A DNA stretch of 48,991 nt from positions 1 to 48,991 of the forward strand of contig SUVI01000010.1 of the NCBI GenBank assembly GCA_015062085.1. Direction: 5' to 3'. Each line of letters opens with the position of its first letter. The first letter of the stretch is position 1. The stretch comes from Planctomycetaceae bacterium (GTDB lineage Bacteria > Planctomycetota > Planctomycetia > Pirellulales > Thermoguttaceae). The notes beneath the pieces are model-generated. The model saw only the letters and a program-made list of their open reading frames with translations. It did not search any database and was not told the DNA's origin. The position numbers and the translations under genes are program-made. Shown piece by piece: positions 7,921 to 17,200 of the stretch.

Positions 7921-8922
7921 TCAGTTCTCGTCAAAGATCCCGGCGCCAAAATCATCTGTCTCGCGCGGCGCCTCATTCTGCTCCGGCTGCACCAACTCTT
8001 CCGGCTCTTCCAATTCATCCTGCAGCTCCGCAGGCGGTACGGAAGCCTGAGACGGTACCGAAGACATCATGCGATCCATTTCACCCATTCCGGACATGCG
8101 ATCCATTTCACTCATTCCGGACATGCGATCCATTTCACCCATTCCAGACATGCGATCCATTCCGCCCATTCCGCCCATACAATTCATGCGGTCCATTCCA
8201 GCCATCCGATCCATGGCGGCCATGCGGTCGATTCCGGCCATTCTGTCCATTCTCTCCATGGCAGACATGCGGCCCATCCCACCCATTCTGTCCATCCCAG
8301 ACATGCGGTCCATTCTCTCCATGGCAGACATGCGGCCCATCCCGCCCATTCTGTCCATCCCAGCCATTCTATCCATTCTCTCCATGGCAGACATGCGGTC
8401 CATCCCGCCCATTCTGTCCATCCCAGACATGCGGTCCATCGGATTCATACCGCCCATTCTCCCCATCGGAGACATCATCGAATCGTTCATCGGCTCATCG
8501 TCGAAATCCATGTCGTATTCATCATACCGAGAAACATACCCCGGAGCCTGCGCACGCACTTTTTCCTCTTCATAAGCAGCGATCACTTCCCGCTGGATCA
8601 TTTCCCGCGCCGCAGAGTTGATCGGATGCGCTATGTCGGCATAGAGCTTCGCCCGGCCGTCCTCATCTCTCGTGGGCATCTGCATCGGCAATTTGGCGCC
8701 GCACTGGTTACAGTAGGAAGCCCGAATAGGATTCTTGTAGTGACAGACAAAGCAATGCGAAGTCAATTTTCGGCTAGGCATCGCAACAAAAAAACCGCTC
8801 GTCCCGTCAATGATCTTCAAGTCACGAATGACAAAACAATCATCAAATGTGATCGAGCAGAAAGCCTTGAGCCGTTCCCCTGGCTCATCCATCAGCTTGA
8901 TGCGAACTTCTGTGATTTTCAC
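7921..8922 (-). CDS. spoVG: SpoVG-family protein with inserted zinc ribbon and methionine-every-third-residue tail
   Basis: Product of 333 residues against about 85-95 for ordinary SpoVG. Residues 1-50 follow SpoVG closely ([36 protein letters not shown]) and the family C-terminal motif [12 protein letters not shown] follows at 96-107. Between them sits a four-cysteine zinc-ribbon-like insertion (Cys57, Cys60, Cys71, Cys74). From about residue 145 to 290 the chain is a repeat in which nearly every third residue is Met (about 48 Met), in units such as MDRMSGMGE and [15 protein letters not shown]. An acidic tail follows. SpoVG proteins bind DNA or RNA and regulate septation and virulence genes in other phyla. 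The gene follows ispE by 18 bp, so the two are co-transcribed, and a strong terminator follows. The start has GGAGGAG-like SD. Confidence 0.9.
   Translation of the reverse strand: MKITEVRIKLMDEPGERLKAFCSITFDDCFVIRDLKIIDGTSGFFVAMPSRKLTSHCFVCHYKNPIRASYCNQCGAKLPMQMPTRDEDGRAKLYADIAHPINSAAREMIQREVIAAYEEEKVRAQAPGYVSRYDEYDMDFDDEPMNDSMMSPMGRMGGMNPMDRMSGMDRMGGMDRMSAMERMDRMAGMDRMGGMGRMSAMERMDRMSGMDRMGGMGRMSAMERMDRMAGIDRMAAMDRMAGMDRMNCMGGMGGMDRMSGMGEMDRMSGMSEMDRMSGMGEMDRMMSSVPSQASVPPAELQDELEEPEELVQPEQNEAPRETDDFGAGIFDEN
8055..8490 (-). repeat. Composite 9/12/15/27-bp tandem repeat region encoding the Met-rich tail
   Basis: Nested in-frame repeats based on a 9-nt pattern (two variable codons plus ATG). 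They include three 27-bp units around 8064-8150 and longer duplicated blocks at 8230-8420. Frequent exact block duplications point to recent slippage or recombination. Confidence 0.9.
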
Positions 8923-8940
8923 GGGGATCTCCTCCTTTAT

Positions 8941-10017
8941 TCAAAATTCAGGACGTGAACCAACACAGCTCACCAGCAGCGACAAATGCGTCTCCGCTGT
9001 AAACACAGTCCCAAATTGATGTTTTTCCAAAAACTTCGCCGCCTCTGCAGCATGAATACGATCTCTGCAAATGCCGAAACACGCCGAACCGCTCCCGGTC
9101 ATGGAAACCCCAAGACAGGGATCCGGAATTGACCGAAACATCTCAAGCACATTGCCGACCTCCGGCGACACCTGACACGCCGGCTCCAGCAGACGATTCA
9201 CCAGACCGGAAGTCATTTCCCGGATCCGTCCGGCTCTCCAGTCTAAGATCATCTGCCTCAATATCTGCTCATCCGCAGCTGCATTGGGAACACACTGCCG
9301 ATAAACCGCCGGAGTCGAACAACCGACTGGCGGCTTCACTACGACCAGCGACAGCGGCGGAAAACCTTCACCGCCGGCAACCGCCTCCAACTGTTCTCCG
9401 CGTCCCCGGCAAATGACCGGAAAACCCGAAAGAAAGAGAGGCACGTCACTGCCAAGTTCGGCCCCGATTTCCGCTAACTCTTCCCGAGTCAAACGGACGT
9501 CCCATAATTCGTTCAGCAGGAGCAGCACCAATGCCGCGTCACTGGAGCCGCCTCCAAGACCCGCCTGGGCCGGAATACGTTTCTCCAAAATTATATCCGC
9601 TCCGTAAAACCGCGCTCGTTCCCCGCCGAGCTGCGATCCGCCGAGCACTGACCCGCCGAGCACTGACCCGCCGGCCTGCGGTCGCGACTGTTCCTGCGCA
9701 ATTCCTTCCTCCAGCAAAAAATGCCGGCTCTGTTCTCCAGCACGCGCTTCAGCCTTCTCCTGAAGCAGACGTGCGGCACGGATCACAAGATTCGATCCGT
9801 CTTCCGGGATCGTCACCCCCTTAAAAAGCTGCTGATATTTCTCCTCGGAAGGGATCACGACTTTCAGCGTCAGACGATCTGACCGGCGCACGGATACCGT
9901 ATCGTAAATGCTGACCGGAACTGCCAGCGAACAAATCTCATGGTAACCGCTTGACAAACGGCGCAAAACCTCAAAATACAGGTTTATCTTTGCCGGAGCA
10001 TGGGAAGTTAGCCACAT
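8941..10017 (-). CDS. ispE: 4-diphosphocytidyl-2-C-methyl-D-erythritol kinase
   Basis: Phosphorylates CDP-ME on the 2-hydroxyl in the MEP pathway to isopentenyl diphosphate. The 358-residue product starts with the family signature APAKINLYFEV (Lys10 and Asn12) and contains the GHMP-kinase ATP-binding loop PAQAGLGGGSSDAA (about 171-184) and the C-terminal GVSMTGSGSACFG. It is longer than typical (about 280-310 residues) because of a low-complexity insertion (GGSVLGGSVLGG) around residue 118 encoded by 15-bp repeats. The adjacency ispE-spoVG also occurs in Firmicutes. A good promoter ends only 5 bp before the ATG, implying a leaderless or nearly leaderless transcript. Confidence 0.95.
   Translation of the reverse strand: MWLTSHAPAKINLYFEVLRRLSSGYHEICSLAVPVSIYDTVSVRRSDRLTLKVVIPSEEKYQQLFKGVTIPEDGSNLVIRAARLLQEKAEARAGEQSRHFLLEEGIAQEQSRPQAGGSVLGGSVLGGSQLGGERARFYGADIILEKRIPAQAGLGGGSSDAALVLLLLNELWDVRLTREELAEIGAELGSDVPLFLSGFPVICRGRGEQLEAVAGGEGFPPLSLVVVKPPVGCSTPAVYRQCVPNAAADEQILRQMILDWRAGRIREMTSGLVNRLLEPACQVSPEVGNVLEMFRSIPDPCLGVSMTGSGSACFGICRDRIHAAEAAKFLEKHQFGTVFTAETHLSLLVSCVGSRPEF
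9623..9674 (-). repeat. 15-bp in-frame tandem repeat in ispE
   Basis: Three 15-bp units (the first variant, the next two identical) plus a partial fourth encode the Gly-Gly-Ser-x-Leu repeats inserted into IspE. Confidence 0.85.
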
Positions 10018-10022
10018 TGGAT

Positions 10023-10051
10023 GTTATACTCCAAATATCGAAATATTGCAA
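10023..10051 (-). promoter_or_regulatory. Sigma-70-like promoter of ispE-spoVG
   Basis: Minus strand: TTGCAA (10051-10046), 17-bp spacer, TATAAC (10028-10023). The ispE ATG begins at 10017, so the expected transcription start coincides with the start codon. Confidence 0.65.
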
Positions 10052-10495
10052 GGCCCCCTTACCCCATAAAAGAGACAAAACGGCCAAAATTATGAAAAAA
10101 ATCCGTCTTCCGACAATAAAAATTGCGCTAAATGACGTTTCTATCAATATTTACAGCAAACGGACAAATGTTTTTATTTCTCTTTCTTTTGCAAAATCCA
10201 CTACTTTTACGTAAGAAAAACCCCTTTGGTTCTCTCGCTGCAAAAGGAATGAAAAATTCCTTGAAGTCCAATGCCGCGCTCTCTATATCGGACAAAATAT
10301 CCGAGTCTCTCCAGCCTTACAGGACAACACGCCAAACCACACCTCAAACCGTACCCGTTCACGCCGTTTCTTTCCGCCCTCAAAACATTTTTTCATTGAA
10401 GAATTCCATGGATTCCGCTTTTTTTTCACCCGCACCCCTTGAAATTTTTTCTAAAATGTAGAAAATAAAAGCAATCCGATCCGGAGTTGTGTATT

Positions 10496-10531
10496 TCCGT
10501 GTCCTTTAGAAAATCCGTATCCTTTAGAAAA
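10496..10531 (+). repeat. 18-bp direct duplication in the pgi leader
   Basis: Two adjacent 18-bp copies (TCCGTGTCCTTTAGAAAA and the same with one G-to-A change) lie 14 bp upstream of the pgi start codon, just before its AGAGAG ribosome-binding site. Confidence 0.85.
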
Positions 10532-10544
10532 AAGAGAGTTTCTT

Positions 10545-12194
10545 ATGACTAACCCGATCGATCTTTCCGTATGGAAGGAACTTCAGCAGTTCGCCAATGA
10601 CTTCCAGAATGTGTCTCTTCGCGACCTTTTCGGTCAGGATGCAGACCGCGCCGCCAAAATGACACTTGACGCCTGCGGGATCCATCTCGATTACTCCAAA
10701 AACCGCGTCAGCGACGCCGTCATGACGGCACTCTTCACCCTTGCGCGTGAAGCCGGCGTGCCTGCCGCCATCGAAAAAATGTTCACCGGAGAGAAGATCA
10801 ACATCACGGAAGGCCGTGCTGTGCTTCACGTTGCGCTGCGCAACCGCTCCAACACGCCGATCTGCGTTGACGGCAAAAATGTCATGGAGGACGTCAACCG
10901 CGTGCTGGCGAAAATGGCAGACTTCGCCAACGAGATCCGTTCCGGAGCCTGGAAAGGCGCAACTGGAAAGACGATCAAAAACATCGTGAATATCGGCATT
11001 GGCGGCTCCGACCTCGGACCTGTCATGGCGTATGAGGCTCTCAAGCCCTACACGAAACGCGATCTGACCGTCCGTTTCGTTTCCAACATCGACGGCACTC
11101 ACTTGGCTGAGGCGACCCGGGATCTCAATGCAGAAGAAACGCTCTTCATCATCGCAAGCAAGACCTTCACCACGCTTGAGACCATGACCAACGCCATGAC
11201 CGCGCGAAAATGGGTCCTCGACGCTCTGAAAGTCCTCAAACCTGACGCTGCGGATTCGGAAATCGTGGCGCGTCATTTCGTTGCGCTCTCCACAAACGCG
11301 GAAAAAGTCGCAGAATTTGGCATCGACACAAACAACATGTTCGAGTTCTGGAACTGGGTCGGCGGACGATACAGCATGCCCAGCGCCATCGGACTCGCTC
11401 TCATGACCGCGATCGGACCGGAAAATTTCTTTGCGATGCTCGACGGTTACCATGCCATGGATCAGCATTTCCGCACGGCTCCGTTCGAGAAAAACATCCC
11501 GGTCATCCTCGCTCTGCTGGGCGTCTGGTACAACAATTTCTTCGGAGCCGCCTCTCACGCGATCCTGCCGTACGATCAGTACCTTTCCCGATTTGCCGCA
11601 TACTTCCAGCAGGGAGACATGGAGTCCAACGGAAAATCCGTCACCCTCGACGGTGAAAAAGTCCAGTGGCAGACCGGTCCGATCATCTGGGGCGAACCCG
11701 GAACCAACGGCCAGCACGCCTTCTACCAGCTTCTCCATCAGGGAACGAAACTCGTCCCGGCAGACTTCATCGCGTTTGCGAGATCGCACAATCCGATCGG
11801 TCTAACGCCGAAAGAACACCATTTCAAGCTCATGGCAAACGTCTTCGCACAGACCGAAGCGCTCGCATTCGGAAAGACGGAAGCGGAAGTCCGTGCGGAG
11901 GGAGTCGCCGAGGAACTCGTGCCCCACAAAATCTTTGAAGGAAACCGCCCGACCAACACGATCCTGGCCGAACAGCTCACGCCGGCGGTCCTCGGTTCGC
12001 TCATCGCCATGTACGAGCACAAGATCTTCGTGCAGGGGATCATCTGGAACATCAACAGTTACGACCAGTGGGGCGTGGAACTCGGAAAAGTCCTCGCCAA
12101 AAAGATCCTCGGCGAACTGGAAGCAGATGCTCCGGAACTCAAACACGACAGTTCCACGAACGCTCTGATCGAGTGGTTCCGCAAGAACGCATAA
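10545..12194 (+). CDS. pgi: Glucose-6-phosphate isomerase
   Basis: Interconverts glucose 6-phosphate and fructose 6-phosphate. The 549-residue product is full length for the E. coli/eukaryote-type PGI. Signatures include the sugar-phosphate region [18 protein letters not shown] (about 147-164), [14 protein letters not shown], the PGI signature 1 region [12 protein letters not shown], and the C-terminal [14 protein letters not shown] (signature 2). The catalytic Glu lies in [29 protein letters not shown] context, His in [13 protein letters not shown], and Lys in ELGK. The ATG is preceded by AGAGAG. It is one of the few plus-strand genes and converges with the PQQ gene at 12286-14004, sharing a hairpin. 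Confidence 0.97.
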   Translation: MTNPIDLSVWKELQQFANDFQNVSLRDLFGQDADRAAKMTLDACGIHLDYSKNRVSDAVMTALFTLAREAGVPAAIEKMFTGEKINITEGRAVLHVALRNRSNTPICVDGKNVMEDVNRVLAKMADFANEIRSGAWKGATGKTIKNIVNIGIGGSDLGPVMAYEALKPYTKRDLTVRFVSNIDGTHLAEATRDLNAEETLFIIASKTFTTLETMTNAMTARKWVLDALKVLKPDAADSEIVARHFVALSTNAEKVAEFGIDTNNMFEFWNWVGGRYSMPSAIGLALMTAIGPENFFAMLDGYHAMDQHFRTAPFEKNIPVILALLGVWYNNFFGAASHAILPYDQYLSRFAAYFQQGDMESNGKSVTLDGEKVQWQTGPIIWGEPGTNGQHAFYQLLHQGTKLVPADFIAFARSHNPIGLTPKEHHFKLMANVFAQTEALAFGKTEAEVRAEGVAEELVPHKIFEGNRPTNTILAEQLTPAVLGSLIAMYEHKIFVQGIIWNINSYDQWGVELGKVLAKKILGELEADAPELKHDSSTNALIEWFRKNA

Positions 12195-12234
12195 GACGCA
12201 CTTTAGACCGGCACGCGCTTGCCGGAAAAACCAC

Positions 12235-12268
12235 AAAAAAAGCCTCCCCGTTTCAAGGGAGGCTTTCT
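12235..12268. terminator. Convergent (bidirectional) terminator between pgi and PQQ gene
   Basis: Perfect 8-bp stem AGCCTCCC / GGGAGGCT with an 8-nt loop (12241-12264). The minus strand runs into six or more T residues (strong for the PQQ gene). The plus strand reads TTTCTTG (weaker, for pgi). Confidence 0.88.
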
Positions 12269-12285
12269 TGATGCCCAAACGTCAA

Positions 12286-14004
12286 CTACATTTCATCGCC
12301 GAAATCGTCGTCATCATCACCAAAGTCTTCTTCGTCTTCCGACTCATCATCACCAAAGTCTTCTTCGTCTTCCGACTCATCATCACCAAAATCTTCTTCG
12401 TCTTCCGACTCATCATCGCCGAAATCTTCTTCATCTTCCGACTCTTCATCGCCGAAATCTTCTTCATCTTCCGACTCTTCATCGTCATCACCGAAACTGA
12501 ATCCGCCGTCATCATCGCCGGAGTCTTCCGGATCATCCTCGTCCTCTCCCCAGCCGCCGTCTTCATCGTCGCCCATTCGGTCCGCGTTCTTCTTCGGTTT
12601 CGCCGGAACGTCCGTTCGATGCGCACGACGCATTTCCTGCACAGAACTTTCACGCGCGGCGATCCACTCCGCGGAATAATCCAGCGGCGTTCCCAGCGCC
12701 ATTTCACGCAGACACTGGATCGTACCGTCTTCCGTCGCAAAGTAGATCCGGTCATTCTGCGTGTTGGTCACGATGAATTTGTAATCCACCATCGGCAGAG
12801 AGTTGATCCGCTGCCCAGAGACTCTGTCAAGCGCAACGAGCGCCCGCGTATCGTCCAGCACATAAACACGGTGTTTGGTGCAGGCCACGAATTTCTTGAT
12901 GTTCGGCGACCACCATTTCGCTTCCGCCGTTTTGCCGTCCCCTCCGACCAGAGCGTCGATGCAGTACATCCCCGTCAGCGCCGTCGTAATGAACAGCTCT
13001 CCGTCCGCGTAGATCGGCGTTTCGCCAATGTATTCGCCGGTGGGGAAACGCCAAAGAACTTCTCCCGAAGCTTCCCGGAAAGCATACACAAAACCTTCGG
13101 TCGTCGCGGCATACAGGATCCCGGTCGTATTCGGCTTTTCGGGATCGTAGGGCTTGTAAGAAAGCGAACTGACGACCTCTCCCATCGTCGGTATATTGTA
13201 TCGCTCGTCCGCCAATTCCTCACGCACATCCACCTCGCAGAGCGTCACCAGTTCGCTCCCCGTCGGCCAAGCAACAAATTCGTATGCATCATTGCAGCGC
13301 AGGGTAACAGGCGTCACCTTCAAGTCGCCAATAGAACGGATGCTCATCGGCTCCTTGAGCGACTTGACCAAACGCAGAGAATTGATGAACTCCGCCTTCC
13401 GTTCCTGGCGTTCCTTTTCCGACATCATGCTGTCCGAAACGCCAAATTCCTGGAAAGGATCTTCCATCGGCTGAAGATTAAAAATGTATATCAGACCGTT
13501 GATCGCCGGCACATACGCACGAAACTCCCCAAGAGCCAGATCATTCGTCGGGATCGCCGGGACGTCGGCATCCAGAAGGATCCTGCCGTTCTCGCGATTC
13601 AGCACATAAAGCGTGGAGCCGGCCGTAAACGCCAAGTAGAATCGGCTCACCGCCAGTCCCTGAACGATCTTGCCTTTCGTCTTCGTGCAGGTCACCCATT
13701 TCGTCTTGCCGGTCTCCGCCTCAAACGCCTGCACAGTTCCCTGTTCCGTCACCGTGAAGACCGCATCCCGGTCAAAAACCATTCCGGAGACTTTTTCCGC
13801 GACGTTATTGTACGGATTGAATTCCGTATGCGCGATCCACTGCCGTTCCAGACCGCGGCTGTTCGCCACATCCTGGGGAATGATGTGTCCCTTCCACACG
13901 CCCTGCGCGGAAACCGCCGACGCACCGAGCAGCCCCGCAGTCAACACTGCAAGGAAAAGGAAAAAACCGGTCTTTTTAAAACATTTTATGGGTGAAAGCA
14001 TCAT
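12286..14004 (-). CDS. Secreted PQQ-like beta-propeller protein with acidic repeat tail
   Basis: Product of 572 residues. The signal peptide (basic IKCFKK, hydrophobic FFLFLAVLTAGLLGA, cleavage near AVSAQ) implies export. Propeller blades are recognised by AFEAETGKTKWV, LNRENGRILLDA, AFREASGEVLWRFPTGE and ALDRVSGQRINSL. The last 70 residues are five copies of an 11-residue acidic unit (GDDESEDEEDF and variants). The protein belongs to the same broad fold as the 6114-7712 product but lacks its Cys-Trp-Arg-Gly N-terminus. The tail is probably disordered and strongly negative, and could bind cations or basic partners; this is inference. The array at 14161-14226 lies upstream. Confidence 0.82.
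   Translation of the reverse strand: MMLSPIKCFKKTGFFLFLAVLTAGLLGASAVSAQGVWKGHIIPQDVANSRGLERQWIAHTEFNPYNNVAEKVSGMVFDRDAVFTVTEQGTVQAFEAETGKTKWVTCTKTKGKIVQGLAVSRFYLAFTAGSTLYVLNRENGRILLDADVPAIPTNDLALGEFRAYVPAINGLIYIFNLQPMEDPFQEFGVSDSMMSEKERQERKAEFINSLRLVKSLKEPMSIRSIGDLKVTPVTLRCNDAYEFVAWPTGSELVTLCEVDVREELADERYNIPTMGEVVSSLSYKPYDPEKPNTTGILYAATTEGFVYAFREASGEVLWRFPTGEYIGETPIYADGELFITTALTGMYCIDALVGGDGKTAEAKWWSPNIKKFVACTKHRVYVLDDTRALVALDRVSGQRINSLPMVDYKFIVTNTQNDRIYFATEDGTIQCLREMALGTPLDYSAEWIAARESSVQEMRRAHRTDVPAKPKKNADRMGDDEDGGWGEDEDDPEDSGDDDGGFSFGDDDEESEDEEDFGDEESEDEEDFGDDESEDEEDFGDDESEDEEDFGDDESEDEEDFGDDDDDFGDEM
12319..12483 (-). repeat. 33-bp in-frame tandem repeat (5 copies) encoding an acidic tail
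   Basis: Five head-to-tail 33-bp units, three almost identical and two with small changes, encode GDDESEDEEDF-type repeats at the C-terminus of the PQQ protein. Confidence 0.9.
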
Positions 14005-14160
14005 TTTGGCCTCAAGGGATGATTGAATGTCAGTTTCCTGAGCAACTCCATACTATTACGTATTTCAGACTATCGGCTCCCGTCACCCCTCCCGTTCACA
14101 TTTCCGCCAAATTACCAGACGCTCCGGTTGCGCAAACTTTACCGGCCCATTTTCCGCGTT

Positions 14161-14226
14161 TTCCTCTGCATTTCCTCTGCATTTCCTCTGCATTTCCTCT
14201 GCATTTCCTCTGCATTTCTTCTGCAT
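14161..14226. repeat. 11-bp intergenic tandem repeat (6 copies)
   Basis: Five perfect copies of TTCCTCTGCAT and one with a single change, in the 258-bp gap between the AddB-like gene and the PQQ gene, 35 bp past the AddB-like stop. On the minus strand each unit contains ATG and AGAGGA. Confidence 0.9.
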
Positions 14227-14262
14227 TTCCGGCAAAAAACAGCTATTTTCGGCAAAACGGCA

Positions 14263-17200
14263 TCAGTTTTGCGCCAAGATCCACTCCTTCAGCGTGTTGC
14301 GGTCCCACAACGTCACTTCACCATTGTTTTCCAGCTTTTTGTCATGCACGAGCGCTGCGATCTCACAGACCCGCACATCCGCAGTTCTCAGGACCTCCGC
14401 ACTCCATTCCGCTTCCGCGAATTTGGTATCCGCCGCTCTTTTAGGGATCAGAATGTACCCGGCCTTCATTCTGGAAGTATCGACGCACGCCAGATCCGCG
14501 AAACGCTTTTCACTGCTGCGTATCGACGCACGGATCAGGTGTCCGTAAAGCGGCAGCTGAAGATCATGCCAGCACTCCGGCTCTATCGGCTCCGGTACAT
14601 TGTCACGCTGGAAGTGTTTCTTATTGGGCATTTTATCGAAAGTTTTGTAGTCCCAGATCCTCCATTCGCCATGACCGTCAGGCGCCGCGCGGAAATCCAG
14701 CCGGTCCAGTTTGCCGCTGACCCGCATCGGGGAAGGATCCTCCGTTCCGAACATCAGGACCTCACCCCGGCCGCCGTCAGACCGCAGGAACGTACTGACC
14801 GGACGCTCCACATCAAAAATGACCCACCCATCGCGATACCGTTCCGCCTGCCGTTCTGCGAGCACTGCAAGCCGTTCCCGCAGCTGCTCGTGCTGAATAT
14901 TCACCACCGGCATGACATGCAGCCCATACATGCCGAAGAAATACCGATCCAAAAGCGAACTAAAACGCTCACGGATCCGTTCCGCTTCCTTTTCCAAAAC
15001 CTGAGGATCCTGAAACCGTCTCTGCATCTCCCGAGACGTCTCTTCAAGCGTCATCCCCGACTCCAAACGCGCCGCGATCTCTTCTTTGCCGAACGTCTCC
15101 AGGATCTCATGACACAACGTCCCCAACCCTGCCGCATTCAATTCACGCGCGGAGTCGTCCACCTGTTCCAAACGCAAAACGCACTGAAGATAGAAAAGGT
15201 ACGGATTCGTGATGAAAGCTGCAAAATCCGTCACGCTCATCTCACGGATGGGCGGAAATGTTTCCGGGATCTGCGGCGCCTCAAACAGTGCACCCGACGC
15301 AGACGCTGCACCCGACGCAGACGCTGCACCCGACGCAGACGCTGCACCCGACGCAGACGCTGCACCCGACGCAGACGCTGCACCCGACGCAGACGCTGTA
15401 CCCGACGCAGACGCTGTACCCGACGCAGACGCCGCACCCGACGCAGACTTTTCCTCGACCGGTTCCGAGAAAAACTCGACGACCTGGTCGATCAGCCGTT
15501 CCGATCTCTCCGTCAAAAGCAGACGGCTCGGAAACAGTGCCGTTCTCCCATCCGACGCAACGCGCCCCAATGTGATGCAAACGTCCTTCCTCGAGGCCAA
15601 GATCGCCGATAGATTGTAAATGTCACGCTCCAGCCGATTGTCGTTCGTCTTGAGCTCGAGTTTCTTCCGCAGCTGATTCGGCAGGAAAATATGCTCGGTG
15701 ACAGATTCCGGCACGAAATTATCATTCATTCCCACAAGCGCCATCGCTCCAGCGTCGTCCAGCGGCAGATCAAGCCACCTCTGAATGGAGATCGTGCCCG
15801 GAAGGCTCGCGGAGACCGTCTGCTTCATTTTCGTCTGGTCCAAGAGCAGCTCCAGAGCCTCCAGCAGCGTCAGCGGTATTTCTGCCAGCAAAGCCTGCGG
15901 AAGATGCAGCTTCTCCGCAAAAACATGATTCAGCTCCATACAGCCGCGAATGATCTGGTAATCCGATTCATTCTCCGAATCGTAAACGCTCCGCCAGCAG
16001 TAAATGCGCTTCAGGAACTGCGTCACGATGGTCAGCAGCGAATGAAAGTTGATGTACTCCCGGCTAAGCTCCGTCAGCATCTGATGGCAGATACCGTATG
16101 CCGAACACAGCGCAGGGAACGTCTCCCGATACTTTTCCATTTCCGCCGGATGCGGCATCCGGGCAGGGTAGGATCGATTGAAAAACTGATCCAGCTCCGC
16201 GATCCAATCCCCGGAAATGAGCGGCTCCCCAGCCTCATCCTGAAGCGACCGCAGGTAGTTCCCCACATCTTCCTGACGCAAAAAAAGCGCGAGCGTTTCG
16301 TATTCCGGCCCCGCAGTCTCCATCACTTCCGAAATCGGACGCCCCGGCATGAATGACGCAAGACTCTGAAAGTACCCACTCATCCGATGCAGCATTTTCC
16401 AGGGCTGAAGCGAAGAAAGGAGTTTCTTCCCGGAACGCGTGTTCGGCACCTGCGCGAGCGAAAGAGCCTGAAGAAGCAGCGGCTCGAGCGATTCATCCGC
16501 CAAACCGAGCGTCACGTCCTCAATGTGCGTCCGCGGCGCGATCTTCCGCAGCCATTCCACCACACACTGGACCTGATCCTCCGGTTTCGTCACCTGATGC
16601 AGCACGCTGAAGAGCTTCTGATTCAGCTCCGGATCCAATTCGCGCCACATTCCCGGTTTCAGACAGCCGTCCTCCTCAAATCGGTCTGCCATGGATCCCG
16701 GTGCAAAAACGAAGACCTCCACGCTGGGAGAGACCTGCGCCAAAAAATCCCTCTGGATCCGGTTCAGGTCCACACATCCTACGACTCCAAGACGAAAAGA
16801 GATCTGGAAATCTTTCGAAGGGATCCCCCCCGCATTGCGTTCCGCTGCATGACGAAGCGCAAACAGCCGGGCAGCCTGTCGATCCCAGAAACCAAGTGCC
16901 GTCAAACGGCGAAAGTAGACCTTCTCCGCCTGCGCGAAAAACTTCCAGCGCCGAAGTTCACTCGACGGAAGAAACGTCATCTCTGACTCAGCTCCCGAAC
17001 TTCCCGTCCCGCCATTCGGCAAACGGCTCAAAAAACCGTTCCAATGCTCTTCGGTCTGCCCGCCAGTCTTCCGTCCAAGACGCGCATTTTCGGCGGCATC
17101 ACTCCCCGCGGCGTCATTCCCGTCTTCCCCCGTCAGCGAACAGCACGTTTCCCAGACCGCGCCAAAATCCAGACATTCCCGCGCCAGCTCCTGAAAGATC

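Larger units (their letters stand above)
10018..10544. other. 527-bp divergent intergenic region between ispE and pgi
   Basis: AT-rich DNA between divergent genes. The ispE side holds the promoter described separately. The pgi side has TTGAAA at about 10439 followed by AT-rich DNA without a clear -10, and a duplicated 18-bp segment at 10496-10531. No convincing gene, RNA gene or riboswitch was seen in the middle 400 bp. Confidence 0.5.

Noticed and set aside
10524..11789. A 421-codon minus-strand frame inside pgi
   Set aside because: Antisense of the well-conserved pgi; no ribosome-binding site or domain.
12268..13995. A 575-codon plus-strand frame opposite the acidic-tail PQQ gene
   Set aside because: Begins with repeated Ile/Phe/Val from the complement of the acidic repeats and has no motif; the minus strand encodes a clear secreted propeller.
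15290..15448. CRISPR-like array
   Set aside because: Direct 18-bp repeats without spacers, in frame inside a gene.
14023..15612. A 529-codon plus-strand frame opposite the AddB-like gene, with Arg/Cys/Thr repeats
   Set aside because: The repeats are the complement of the 18-bp linker array; nothing supports translation.
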